The notes under the pieces: generated by a model
What the model saw: only the letters and a program-made list of their open reading frames with translations
Told to the model about the DNA's origin: nothing
Databases searched by the model: none
From: Neonectria sp. B-13
Taxonomy: Eukaryota; Ascomycota; Sordariomycetes; Hypocreales; Nectriaceae
Assembly: GCA_002682825.1 (NCBI GenBank)
Contig: NOKP01000016.1
Location: forward strand, 1,824,146-1,888,145
Direction: 5' to 3'
DNA length: 64,000 nt
Program-made: the position numbers and the translations under genes
Shown here: positions 43,749-53,897 of the stretch, in pieces
How positions within the stretch are numbered: position 1 is the first letter of the stretch
Layout: each line of letters begins with the position of its first letter

Positions 43749-44825
43749 TTATCCCTTCCCGATATTGTATAGGACTGAACAATGATTAGCATGGTGCATA
43801 TACCGTGAGCTGGGAGAAGTACACATCTTAGACCCATCATTATGGCCCCAACTCTGCTTCACCTGTAGATCAGCTTCAGCACACATACATTTGACTTGTT
43901 GCTGGTCATGTTTGTATGACGTGAAGCAAACCACAGTGGCTCCCTTAGGGTAGATGTGGCCGAAATGAACTTTTTCCTTGGCCTTTAACTGGAATACGTG
44001 GGAGGAGTTTGTGAGATAACAATCCAAGTCCCAGTTCTCCTTGCTGAAGACGTCATCTGTAGTTATCTTCTTGGCAATTTCCCTAATAGAACCAATGAAT
44101 GTCAAGAAGGCTTTGCTGTGGTATGCGCTCCTTATCTTGTCCTTGTGATGAAGTGTGTGTGCATCTTGTCCAAAAAGAAGAGAATCCTCTTCTCGAAGCA
44201 CGTTACACCATCCTCGAAGATCCTTGACTGCCTCTGTGGGTGGTTTGTTGCATATGGTGGAGCCGAGTGAAAGAAAGAGGCGACGCCCTGGGATCTCACG
44301 ACAGTGCTCCATTGCATTCTCAAACGTTCCGCAAAGGCCGACGATGTAGATCGTAGAGGACTCGTACCTTTTGGCGAGGGCCTCGATGTTGTCGGTCATC
44401 GTCTGACTGATGTCGATGGCATAGTAAGTGTACCCCTTTATGCCCGCAGTAACAAGTCCATCGAGGAACCACTTTGCTTTATCCAACGCACTTAGACGGT
44501 TAGCTTAGCTGTATAGTTGGACATGCCAATGGGCTTACCCTGCGCCTATATCGACAATGGTGTTGCGCGTGGAGGCAAGCGCTACCATTTCTTCGCAATT
44601 CTGCTTCAAGATGGCGAACTCTTCAGACGTCTGGTAGTATGTTGGATCTTGACTGACTTCCGTCCACAACGGCCCGGAGAACGCGTACAACGCGTTCTTT
44701 GGCAGAGGCTTCCCTGATCGCAGGTTCTGTGAAAATTCATGTTTGATCGACTCTACTGACTTGCCCTCTCCGATATCAAAAGTCCCGCCGTGTTGACAAG
44801 GATGCCAAGCGTTGGTAGTACTCAT
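43749..44825 (-). CDS. EgtD/EasF-type SAM-dependent methyltransferase (Methyltransf_33)
   Basis: Exons 44825-44539, 44490-43823 and 43774-43749; introns 48 bp each (GTAAGC, GCTAACCG, CTAAG; GTACTT, GCTAATC, TTCAG); 326 aa. LWTEVSQDPTYYQTSEEFAI is the N-terminal motif of the histidine-specific/EgtD-like family. VDIGAGALDKAKWFLDGL is the SAM-binding glycine motif region, and YYAIDISQTM corresponds to the P-V-D-I-S acidic strand. RLFLSLGSTICN matches the following L-G-S-x-[IL]-[GC]-N segment. Known members methylate amine or histidine-type nitrogens (EgtD in ergothioneine synthesis, EasF in ergot alkaloid synthesis). No prenyltransferase, NRPS or sulfoxide synthase is near, so the substrate cannot be guessed. 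The last exon is very short (MFLYNIGKG end). Confidence 0.8.
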
Positions 44826-45420
44826 GGCCGCGGTACATGGACTCGAAGAGGGGTAGAGCTGGGAAAATAACACCGGGGGGCAGAATAATAACGAGGGTAG
44901 AACAGCAAGATAGAAAGGTAGAACAAGCACGGGGGGGGGGGCTTGGAGGGGCAGCACGGAGGGGCAGCACGGAGGGGCAGCACGGAGGGGTCTAATAGAC
45001 GGAAAGGGGTGGGGATGCAATTGACTCAGACCAACAGCTTCGTACCAAGGATACCGATGTGACCTCAGTCTCGAGAGAGGCCTCGAGAGGGGTCGACGGG
45101 GAGCCGGGGTGGGTGATTGAAAGTTGAGAGGGGGGTGAAGGTAATCTACGGGCTGGTTGTAAGAGATGATACGATCAGATTCCAAGTTGTTTCTTGACTA
45201 GGCAAAAGGCTGCATTGACTCTCGCCGCATAGGCCACATCGAAGGACTGAATTGAGGGCGGCACGGGCTGTTTCTCCCAGAATTGGAACGGTCATGCAAT
45301 GATTGCTCGAGCAAGAATGAATCTCAGGAGATAATAAGAATGACATCGACATGTTCAACTACTACTTCTGCAGCCCTCCTTCTGGCTGTTATTGAGCAAA
45401 GACGGCAGTGAAGACTTCAA
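44826..45420. other. Upstream region of the methyltransferase
   Basis: No independent gene. It contains a run of 11 G and a 13-bp tandem repeat (GAGGGGCAGCACG, about three copies, ~44946-44990). The methyltransferase frame stays open through part of this stretch, but it reads as low-complexity Pro/Leu. Confidence 0.5.
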
Positions 45421-45546
45421 CTACGTCTCGTCTCTCTTAGGAATATACTGCCATCCTTCTTCAACCTCCTCCTCCTTCTTTTCGTGCTCCTTGTTGTCCT
45501 TGATGTCCTTGATGTTCTTGATGTCCTTGATGATCTTGTTGTCCTT

Positions 45547-45579
<33 letters not shown>

Positions 45580-46368
45580 CTCGTCGTCGTCGTCGTCGTC
45601 ATCCTCATCGTCCTTGTCGTCCTTGTCGTTCTTGTCGTGCTCGTTGTCACCCTCGGAGTCGGAGTCGGAAGGCCTTGCGTCACCCCGACGTGATTTCTGT
45701 TTCCTCATAGCTGGGGGCGGCAATGGTAGCCGAGGACGTGGGGACTCAAATGAAGGCCAGCTACTGCGCTCATCGAAGCGGATCCAAGCCATATAGAGAG
45801 CAGCCCACACGGATTCCAAGGTTTTTTCGCCGAGCTGAACGTGATCGAGTCGTCTGCACAGATTGTTGCAGTAGGCGAAAGCCATGGGCAGCAGCTCGCT
45901 GTCGCTGCAAGTCGCCGCCCACAGCACATCCTGGGAGTGCGACAGTCTGATCTTCAAAAAGCCAATGACAGCGGTCCTCACTTCCATGCAAGTGACCGAG
46001 CCCCCGATCGTGGTTATCTGCTTCAATTCAGGTACCATTTTCCGAGTGCGAGGTAGCGGGATCAACTCCAGTTGAACTCGTCTAAGACGTTCCTGAAGCG
46101 ATTCAGTGGTCGGGGGTGACGATTCGAAGTTGATGTTGACGCAGTAGGCTCTTTCTAGCATCGAAATGGCCACGCTCAGAAGGAGACATTGTTTTTCTTC
46201 GCTTCCCTCTACGAGATACGATTGTGTTGAAAGAAAGCCGGGATCAAGGCCTCTCTGCTCAAAAAGTGCACAGATAAGGAGATGCATTGATTCCGTTTCG
46301 TGGTGTTGGACGGGATCAAGGCCTCTCTGCTCAGAAAGTGCACGGGTAACGCGATGCATTGATTCCAT
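45421..46368 (-). CDS. Uncharacterised protein with long Asp/Lys-rich acidic tail
   Basis: Single exon, 315 aa. The first ~45 residues contain a duplicated segment (SEQRGLDP and FEQRGLDP, with ESMH before each) that mirrors a ~60-bp DNA repeat at 46245-46375, so the true start may be one of the internal Mets. The centre (QCLLLSVAISMLERAYCVNI, VRTAVIGFLKIRLSHSQDVL, AFAYCNNLCRRLDHVQL, ESVWAALYMAWIRFDE) looks like a compact helical domain I cannot name. From ~residue 230 the protein is dominated by Asp, from a trinucleotide microsatellite, followed by lysine-rich IKDIKNIKDIKD and a Glu-rich end. Acidic tails of this sort are frequent in histone-binding or nucleolar proteins, which is only an analogy. 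Confidence 0.55.
45543..45612. repeat. GTC/GAC trinucleotide microsatellite
   Basis: About 20 consecutive trinucleotides, mainly GTC on the given strand with scattered CTC and ATC, coding for an Asp tract in the minus-strand gene. Length polymorphism between isolates is expected. Confidence 0.95.
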
Positions 46369-46735
46369 TTCGTGGTGTTGGAGTTAAGACAGGTGGAAGA
46401 AGGAGCTGCAAAAGACAGTGCGGGCGAGCCCTGGTCAAGGGAGGACGAACATATGTGACAGCTCTCAAAGCAGAGAACCACCGCTGTCCTGCTGGGCGAC
46501 GTGCTACCTAGAAGCCCAAAGTAACCGGTTGGCTCGGAGTTCGTTGACCACCCGCATGTCGGGATCTAAACCAATGGAACGCGACGCGGTGGGAGACCAT
46601 TTTGTTGCCTTGTCCCACCCTTATCTGGGGGTCTGAGCGGACAGCTGTTAGCCGAGAGGTGGATGCTGTGCCGCGCAAGGGCTGTGGTTGTCGAGGCCGT
46701 TGCCCCTTCGTGTCAAGGATCACCCCACGCTGACG

Positions 46736-46895
46736 CAGCCCCTTGATTCTCCGGTGAGAATCAGATCCCAGACTAGCGTGCTTTGATTCTCAGATGAGAA
46801 TCAGACCCCAGACTAGCGTACTTTTATTCTCAGCTGAGAATCAGACCCCAGACTAGCGTGCTTTGATTCTCAGATGAGAATGAGCCCCAGGCTAG
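46736..46895. repeat. Four tandem 40-bp hairpin units
   Basis: The unit is CTTTGATTCTCAGATGAGAA continuing TCAGACCCCAGACTAGCGTG, four times. The 7-bp arms GATTCTC and GAGAATC are nearly constant while the 4-bp centre varies (CGGT, AGAT, AGCT, AGAT). The array ends ~70 bp before the ATG at 46964, inside what must be its promoter. Same family as the blocks at 38.0-41.9 kb. Confidence 0.9.
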
Positions 46896-46963
46896 CGCTC
46901 ATATACCCAGCACACACCCTCACTCAGACTTGCAAGGCAATTTCCACCCCTTCCACCTGCGCC

Positions 46964-48895
46964 ATGGGCATCAATCACAGCCGGTACGTGGCGAACCACA
47001 TGCTTGAAGCATGTTTGGCTCGCCAAGATGAAGAATACATGTCGATGAGCGACCTGGAAATGCCGGAGGTAAGCGTTCTCCTTATTGTGTGCCGTGTACC
47101 AGCTCAACCTTGCAGTTCCTCGACCATCTTACGTCCCTACTACGTGATCTGACGACGGTGCTACTACCGAAAGATCCGAACAGGGTCATCGCGGATTCCC
47201 CCTTCAACTCTGTCCTCATCAACTTTGTCCTCATCAACTCTGTCCTCATCAACTCTATCCCCCTCAAGCCTGCCCCCCCCAAGCCTGTCCCCCGCAGGCA
47301 TGTCCCCCTCAACTCTATCCCCCTCAAGCCTGTCCCCCTCAAGTATGTTCCGCCTTTCACGCCACCGAAAGATCTAGAGAGCATCATCGAGAATTCCTCC
47401 CTTCGCCCTTTTACACCTTTCACGATAGCGGACGAATGCGTGCAGTCGCCAGCGCTGTTCTTCTCCCTCCTCCCCAGTGGCGACAACCTAGCTGAACAAC
47501 TTTACCGAGGTAGTCGTTCTGGCGAAGATCAGGTTTTTAGACGACTATGCACGATCATCTTGAAACGGCTACGGGCTGAGTTCAGGAAACTCCACAAAGG
47601 GCGGAGTGATACCTTTGCAGCATATCTCGGCATCGACTCATCAAGGGCCTGCACCGATCTAGGATATAAAGCAACGCCGCTCGAAGGTTTGCTTGATGAG
47701 TCTCCAATACTCCTACTAGTTGTTGCTCAGAAGAACTCAACGAGGTCAGTCAATCACAGAATTGCTTGCATTTGCTGACCACATTTGCTGACCACATTGA
47801 CATAGCTATGAAGGAGATCTTACGAAGGACCGGTACCGACTTAATAATGCGTCTGAAACAATCGAAATATGTCTGGGCGTCGACGCAGTGAAGGGATACA
47901 ATGATAAAGTTATTGGGACTCTTCAGGTAGCCAAGGAGAAATGCGGACGATGGCTGAAAGGCACTTGCGGTTGGAAATCGACCGATGGCCCGGCCAGCAA
48001 GAAGCGGAAAATATCACCGGACAAGGCGTCAGAACCGTGGGCCGGAACATCGAAACAACGAACAGAATTCGGGGTTCAGGAGGGCGGCGGGTCCGCTCCG
48101 CGTTCAACTTCATTTAGCAGCCAAAACTCGACCACAACCGAGGCCCCTATCCAACATCCAACAGCCACCATTCCACGGTCTACCTCACTGCCAGCATTCA
48201 GAGAGGAACCATCCACCTTCAACGGCCAAAACCCAACCACAACCCAGGCCTATACACATCGTCCAACAGCCACCGTTCCACAGTTCACCTCATTATCAGC
48301 ATTCACATCCATTCCAGAGGAACCGACCACCTTCAACAGCCAAAACCCGACTGCAACCCAGGCCTACACACAGGATCCAACAGCCACCGTTCCACAGTTC
48401 ACCTCACCGCCAGCATTCACAGAGGAACCATCCACCTTCTACGGCCAAAACCCAACCACAACCCAGGCCTATACACAGCATCCAACAGCCACCGTTCCAC
48501 AGTCCACCTCACTGCCAACATCCACGTTCATTATAGAGGAACAGCCTGCCAGCCAAAACCCAACCACAACCCAGGCCTATACCCACCATCCAACCTTTCC
48601 ACAGTCCACCTCACCGCCAGCATTCACAGAGGAACCATCCACCTTCTACGGCCAAAACCCAACCACAACCCAGGCCTACACACAGCATCCAACCTTTCCA
48701 CAGTCCACCTCACCGCCAGCATTCGCATGCACCATTATGGAGGAGCAGTCTAGCTCTAATAGCCAAAACTCCGCTGGAACTCGGTTCAACTGTGACTTTA
48801 CCAACACGGGTCTTGCCAGCTGTCGTTTCGAAGGGACGTATACTACTGAAACAACCCATTCACACCCAGGGTATTCTAGTGGCAGACCGACATAA
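46964..48895 (+). CDS. 607-aa protein with Pro/Leu and QNPTTTQAYT repeats
   Basis: Exons 46964-47068, 47116-47744 and 47806-48895; introns 47 bp (GTAAGC...TTGCAG) and 61 bp (GTCAGT...CATAG). A TATA-like CATATACCC precedes the start. After a short N-terminus (MGINHSRYVANHMLEACLAR) there are 5-residue repeats (NSVLI, PLKPV) from a 15-bp DNA repeat. A folded region follows (VFRRLCTIILKRLRAEFRKL, AYLGIDSSRACTDLGYKA, ICLGVDAVKGYNDKVIG), then a basic SKKRKISPDK possibly acting as a nuclear signal, then six 33-39-residue Pro/Thr/Gln-rich repeats. The central region is unknown to me. The array of hairpin repeats lies directly upstream and may influence expression. Confidence 0.6.
48122..48763 (+). 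repeat. Six ~108-bp coding repeats
   Basis: In-frame copies beginning CAAAACCCAACCACAACCCA, each encoding QNPTTTQAYT-x-x-PT followed by PQ-[FS]-TS and a short acidic link. Length varies between 33 and 39 residues; copies 3, 5 and 6 are most alike, pointing to recent unit duplication. Confidence 0.85.
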
Positions 48896-49226
48896 ACCAT
48901 ACGATTGGAAAGGAGGAGGTTCGCGCATAGTTTTGTCTTCATGCAATATTATTTATCCAACTTCGATCTCCCTCTCCTGTTCTGCCACCCTCTCCTTCTG
49001 CCTCTGACACTAAACCAGAGGCCGGGTCAACTGGACGTAGACGTGGTCATTTCGGGGTCTCGCCTGCTGGAAGTGAGCGGGGTAGGCGGCCGGAACACGA
49101 AGGATTTGGCGCCGACACTCTCTTTCCCCCGGCCACATTTTGAATTGAGCTCCCTCCAATCTCCCTTATGCCAGATGTTCGCCGTGATAGATCCCCAGTA
49201 CCGTAATATCAGTTGTGGTCATTGGG
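48896..49226. other. Intergenic between convergent genes
   Basis: No gene seen in the ~330 bp between the stop at 48895 and the stop of the minus-strand membrane-protein gene at 49227. Confidence 0.5.
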
Positions 49227-50077
49227 CTATGTAGATGAGACCAAACCGGTAGTTGATGCTGTTGACCCGGCCACAGTTCCAGTGCTCCCATTCCAATATA
49301 ACGGCAGTACGGTATTCCCAGGCTCAGGGTGGTGGCGCTTCCTTCGCAGGTCTAGAAAGTCTTTCCTCAGATGTCCCTTTGACATTACCACCACAGATAC
49401 ACAGGCGTGTATGGTCAGTACATGAGGCCATATCCCAAGCGCTGAAATACAAAGCAACGCAACTGAGATTAAGACTGCAGCAGCGGAAATGGAAAGATAT
49501 CGTACCATCGACCAAACCTCTGCTTTCAGAGGTTTCGGACGAGGCGTATCTCCCGTATTGGATATCTCCCCCAACTGCTTCGCTGAAGAGCGCTTCCTTG
49601 CACAGTACTTCGCCACGAAGATCAATATCACAGAGTGAGTGGTGATCAGCGGCAAAGCTGTCATGTCCACTGGAGACACGAACGATAAGATGGCACTCGC
49701 CAGGGCTTCCATACACTCAACAACAGCCACAATCCACACCACCCAACGCGGCTCCCTGAACTGGTCCAAGACTCGAGAAAGAATGACAGCCTGTGTTAAA
49801 TTAGTAGCTATAGCTGTAAAAGGCGCAAGTTTGGTACCTCAATTCCATTTAGGCCCCAGAGGCAAATTGCTTTCCATGGCTTTCGTAATAGGTCTCGTTT
49901 TTCATAACTCAGTGTTCCATTCATATCAAGTGCAAACATCACAGCCACAACCGCAACAGAAGCCATCGTAGCAATCTTCCATTGCCACTTTGTGTGGTAG
50001 GTAGAATACACAAGACAATATAAAAAGATGATGACAACGAAAACACCGTCCAGTACTTCGAAAATCGTGTTGTTCAT
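49227..50077 (-). CDS. Polytopic membrane protein, six or seven helices
   Basis: Exons 50077-49838 and 49790-49227; the 47-bp intron has GTACCA, TACTAATTT and CACAG; 267 aa. Hydrophobic stretches: VLDGVFVVIIFLYCLVYSTY, MASVAVVAVMFALDM, the KAICLWGLNGIEAVILSRVL region formed across the junction, WIVAVVECMEALASAILSFV, LITTHSVILIFVAKYC, YLSISAAAVLISVALLCISA and WPHVLTIHACVSVVVM. No transporter or receptor signature is seen. The layout (short loops, N-terminus preceding the first helix by a few residues) resembles fungal integral membrane proteins of unknown function. A TATAAAA-like element on the minus strand (~50165) is ~90 bp upstream. Confidence 0.65.
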
Positions 50078-50367
50078 GGTTGATAATCGGTGAAAATAGA
50101 GGCAGGGTTCAAAAGGGACATGGAAGAGTAGCTTCTCGCTGAAGAAAGGACGTGACGTCTCTCCCGTTTTATATGAGAGGCAACATCCTCGAGATGTACC
50201 CCTGACCCTGGAACATGATCACAATGGCCCCACCAGCGAACTTGTGGCAGACGATCTATTTTCGCCACGAGCGATTGAACTTATGCACTGCCTTATGGCT
50301 AGAAAGTATTCCAAGCTATACGCAAAATTACATCACACTAGTGGATGATACAATCCCCAAATATTCT

Positions 50368-50607
50368 TCAACAGTAGTTCCCCTCATATCTTTCGACTAC
50401 CCCTGCATCGCTGGTAGTGAAGTCACCAGAGTCCGAGCCTCCACCTCCATCTCCATTCACAACGATGTTCGTCTCCTCTTTTTCTTCCACCGGGGGTGTC
50501 TCTTCCGTGGGGGATGTCTCCTCTTGGTGTTCCACCGGGGGTGTCTCTTCCGCGGGAGATGTCTCCTCTTGGTCTTCGACGGGGAGTGGGGTCTTTGGCG
50601 AGGACAT
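50368..50607 (-). CDS. Short Glu/Pro/Thr-rich repeat protein (doubtful)
   Basis: 79 aa (MSSPKTPLPVEDQEETSPAE ...) with 2-3 copies of a 15-residue EETSP-[AT]-EETPPVE repeat from a 45-bp DNA repeat, then NIVVNGDGGGGSDSGDF. An upstream exon could join through an intron ending just before the Met (GTAAGTTGTGG...ACAATAG), but no good start precedes it. Low-complexity composition makes a chance frame possible. Confidence 0.35.
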   Translation of the reverse strand: MSSPKTPLPVEDQEETSPAEETPPVEHQEETSPTEETPPVEEKEETNIVVNGDGGGGSDSGDFTTSDAGVVERYEGNYC

Positions 50608-51916
50608 ATTCTATTGTCAAGGTGTGCGATCAGGTCAGCTGTGCTGGGAAGGAGGAATCCACAACTTACTAGTTTGTTTTGGTTTACAATCAATCCTTGG
50701 GTTGGTGCAAGATCAGGACATCCACGACCAAATGGCACGCCAGGAGGCCTTTATAACACTCAATTGGCTTTGGGCAAGGGTTTGTACGCCTCGTTTGCTC
50801 GACAGGAGCATTTCGTTCATGCAAGTGATCAGTAGTGTCCTCGGGGAGCCAACAGGGCTGCAAGGTTGGCCTACTGTGTTGTCAAGCTCCCTAAGACCAC
50901 CAGGCTGGTCGGTTAAGAGGCCGCATACATCTATCCAATTGAGGCATAGCAACCCCTGACCGACATGATTGATAGCTCATGCATTAGCCATTGTTGACGA
51001 TGAACGGGAGTTCTAATGGTGAGTTGGTTGATGGGAGCAGGTACTCTCATAAACATGTGCGTATCTACATTACAGAGAGACTAGATTCCAATATGACCTC
51101 CTTGACCATGAATCTAAGAGATTCTTTGATCTGAGTTATCTAGTTCGACCTTGGCTCTTCCCTCAAGAGTCGTTATTATCCGCAAGGATACTATATAGTC
51201 TCATCAACTCTAAACTTTGCTAGAGGTTGTTGTTTATTGATTTTGATAATCACTGACATATGTACCGCCTGTGAGCCACAAGATAAGAAAATAATTAGCA
51301 CTGCAGTTGATCTGAACATAGCGTGAAGAATCTGCTTCTCACTTGCTTCGCTGTGGTGTACCATGTCTTCATTTCCCCCGCGTCCTCATTTTTCCCGTAT
51401 CTTCATTTTCCCCGCGTCTTCACTTTTCCCGCGTCTTCACTTTTCCCGCATCTTCAATTTTTCCGCGTCTTCATGTTCCCCGTATCTTCACTTTTCCCGC
51501 GCGCTATCACTTTTCCGGCTGCATCATTTCCCCGCTATTTCCCGAGACTTCTCATTGATGCCTAATTGCCTAAGGAAGCTAGCTAGACTGGGACAAATGT
51601 CACATCCTCTGACGACATTGTAAAAATCTTCTCCAAGCTTCCTGAATACCACATCCCACCCTTATTCTATTTCTTCAAATTTCGACAACCGACCTGGTAC
51701 GCCTGCCAGCGAGTCGCAGTGGTCTCTGAACATCGCTAGAAATTCTGATGCCTGAGGTAGGTTGGCTTCTATAGTTCGCAACAGATCGATTCTAACAACG
51801 GGACATAGGAACATCAAACAAATAACGGAGAATTCGAATTCCTGACGTATCATACTTTCGAAGCGATTGACGACGATAGACCTATGGCGTGGAAGGCTGG
51901 TGGTGGCTACGTCATT
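50608..51916. other. Intergenic, contains 17-bp repeat array
   Basis: No supported gene. A 63-codon minus-strand frame at 51853-51662 (MIRQEFEFSVICLMFLC ...) could be a small gene or a last exon of its neighbour, but I cannot join it. The repeat array at 51366-51548 is annotated separately. Confidence 0.4.
51366..51548. repeat. 17-bp tandem array, forward orientation
   Basis: About ten imperfect copies of CTTCA-[CT]-TTTTCCCGCGT. The reverse complement of the same unit forms a second array at 53093-53198, so the two arrays flank the gene at 51917-53036 as an inverted pair. Confidence 0.9.
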
Positions 51917-53036
51917 TTAGCTGGTTCTGACGGTGTGGCCACATTCCAAGATGTACGCAAAGACAACTTGGACGGTGTACTTCCAAAGGGGATGAGAGCA
52001 GTCGTAATGAATATCAACTACAAGTTGGTGTGTCATAAGTAGGAAATAACAGACCAAAGAACTTCATACCAGCCCAAAAGCTTATTGTGATTTCCACTTG
52101 ACAATCTCCTTCCTGGCCATCCGGGAATGACACTTTGATAGCTTTAGTATTCGCCATTCCAATCTCCTCCTCTCTCGCCCTGCATTTGCTCGCCTTTAAA
52201 CCCTTGAGGAGATCGCCAATTACGGGACCCAAGCTGTCAACCGAACCCAATATCGCCACTAAGAGTCCTCTGCCCATTGACGAACAAAGCCGGAGCACTA
52301 ATGTGAAATCGTCGTTTTCTTGAGCAGGGAGCCGCAAAGATACCGCGGTGGTGAATGTGAACAAGTTGTTCAGTTCCTCCTGCTTTCTATGTCTGGTGGC
52401 TAGAAAGCCTGCGAAAAGAATCCCGCCAAGAGCAAGTTCCAACTTATCCACCCTGGCCGTTGTTGCCTCGACTGGAACTTTGGCGTCCGGAAGTTTCGCG
52501 GCGACATCATCGATTGCCGCGATACTAGTTGTCCGGCTTCCTTGTTCAATCGCTTTGCGTTTTCCCCCAACGCGCTTCGGAAGGACGACCTCTGGAACAG
52601 GAATGAGTTCTTTTAGGAGATCAAGAGCGGTATTGCAGGCGGTATTCCAGACTACTCGGTCGGATTCAGGAATAATGCTGGAGGCGAAGTGCACTGCACC
52701 TTCTGGTGGATGTTAGTAACATATCCAGCGTTACGGGTAGTCTACACAACCATAAGCTGCGAATTTTTGCGCATCCTGCTGGAGAGTTTTGCAATATCGT
52801 TGCCAGTCATCGAAAAGGATTTTCTCTTCAGACTTGTTACGGCTTACTGCCAGCTCGGCAAGTTCCTTGATGTCTGTATAGTTTTTCAAGGTGCTGATTG
52901 TTGTACGGAACGCGAGGGCAATGAGTCGATCGATTGAGATTTCTCGGTACTTTGGGTCTTGTCTCATGAAGCCAATGTAACGACAAGTAGGCTCATAGTG
53001 TGAGGACCGATATTGCAGTAGTTTATCGACATCCAT
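51917..53036 (-). CDS. Uncharacterised 339-aa protein between inverted 17-bp arrays
   Basis: Exons 53036-52751, 52702-52070 and 52017-51917. Introns are 48 bp (unusual GTTGTG donor, TTACTAAC branch, CACCAG) and 52 bp (GTATGA...TTGTAG); frames join to 339 aa. The first exon reads ISIDRLIALAFRTTISTLKN and ILFDDWQRYCKTLQQDAQKF. The second has LDLLKELIPVPEVVLP, a basic GGKRKAIEQ, a hydrophobic GGILFAGFLATRHR, and IKVSFPDGQEGDCQVEITIS. No known domain. The first donor is non-standard, so that junction is the weak point of the model. Confidence 0.55.
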
Positions 53037-53092
53037 ATTGCAAGGGTTAGGAAACGTCCAAAATGATTTCGCTAGTAGAGAATAAAAGAATA

Positions 53093-53198
53093 AGGATGCG
53101 GGAAAAATGAAGATGGAGGGAAAAATGAAGACGTAGGAAAAATGAAGACGTGGGAAAAATGAAGACGCGGGAAAAATGAAGATGCGGGAAAAATGAAA
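53093..53198. repeat. 17-bp tandem array, reverse orientation
   Basis: About six copies of GGAAAAATGAAGACGCG, the reverse complement of the unit at 51366-51548, ending ~60 bp upstream of the minus-strand start at 53036. Confidence 0.9.
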
Positions 53199-53897
53199 GG
53201 GTCTGACTCATATTTCCAGCTAATCCACATGGCGCTCAATGATAGGCTGCCAGGAAACTCAGGGTAGATGTGATGCCGTCCAGTGGTAATGTGACCTGAC
53301 CCCGCTCCGTGACGGAGTCTGACCGCTCCGTAGGTGAAAAGGTTTAGCCGATGCCGCGGAAGGTGCACCATTGCTTCGTGGTCCTCTGCACCTGGTGTAC
53401 CTGGTGGACCTGGTGGTGTGTACTCAACCTGCTTGAGCAATGAGTGCTTGTAACATCAAACCGTGGTGTGGGCCATACATGCGCGCCAAAACGATGCTGC
53501 ATGCAGTCCGCATCAATATTTCATCTTCTTGGCGTTGTGTACAGTCGCTCAAAGAATGCCTCCAGTTACATTTGAATGGTGTGGCGACTTGCGTTTGGGA
53601 GGAACAGCTGATGCGCCCCGGATGTGCCGACGGCCGCATAGCTGTTGAGTAAAGTTCGTCTTCAGGTCAGGGAATGAGCGGGGAAGTTAGGTATCTACCT
53701 GCAGCTTCTTTATTCTGTATATATACCAACATGGAGTCCCCTAGATTTTACAGCAACCATCATAACTCTTCCCAGATCAATCTTATTTCTGTCTATCAAC
53801 ACCATTACTCGGCCAGCCTTCCTTTGTACGTGATATGAGTGCTCCTCGAACACCTACATTGACCAGCTAACAATTCGTGCTAGCAAATCCTCCTGTC
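53199..53897. other. Intergenic; promoter and 5'-UTR intron of the next gene
   Basis: No independent gene. A TCTGTATATATACC element at 53713 and a likely untranslated intron (GTACGTGATATG from 53827 to the GCTAG at 53882, branch GCTAAC) precede the ATG at 53898. Confidence 0.5.

Noticed and set aside
45392..45796. Plus-strand Ser/Leu-rich and Val-rich frames
   Set aside because: They are antisense readings of the trinucleotide microsatellite in the minus-strand gene.
46736..46895. Possible CRISPR array (regular 40-bp units)
   Set aside because: The units are near-identical throughout, with no unique spacers, and this is a eukaryotic genome; it is a tandem repeat.
47985..48536. 183-codon Pro/Gln/Arg-rich frame
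   Set aside because: A shifted reading of the 108-bp coding repeats; the other frame has splice support and continuity.
50215..50959. Two overlapping plus-strand frames of 206 and 180 codons
   Set aside because: Low-complexity Phe/Gly/Cys or Ser repeats opposite a 45-bp repeat; no splice or family support.
51366..51548. Plus-strand frames of Phe/Pro/Ser repeats (up to 86 codons)
   Set aside because: They come entirely from the 17-bp tandem array and appear in all three frames.
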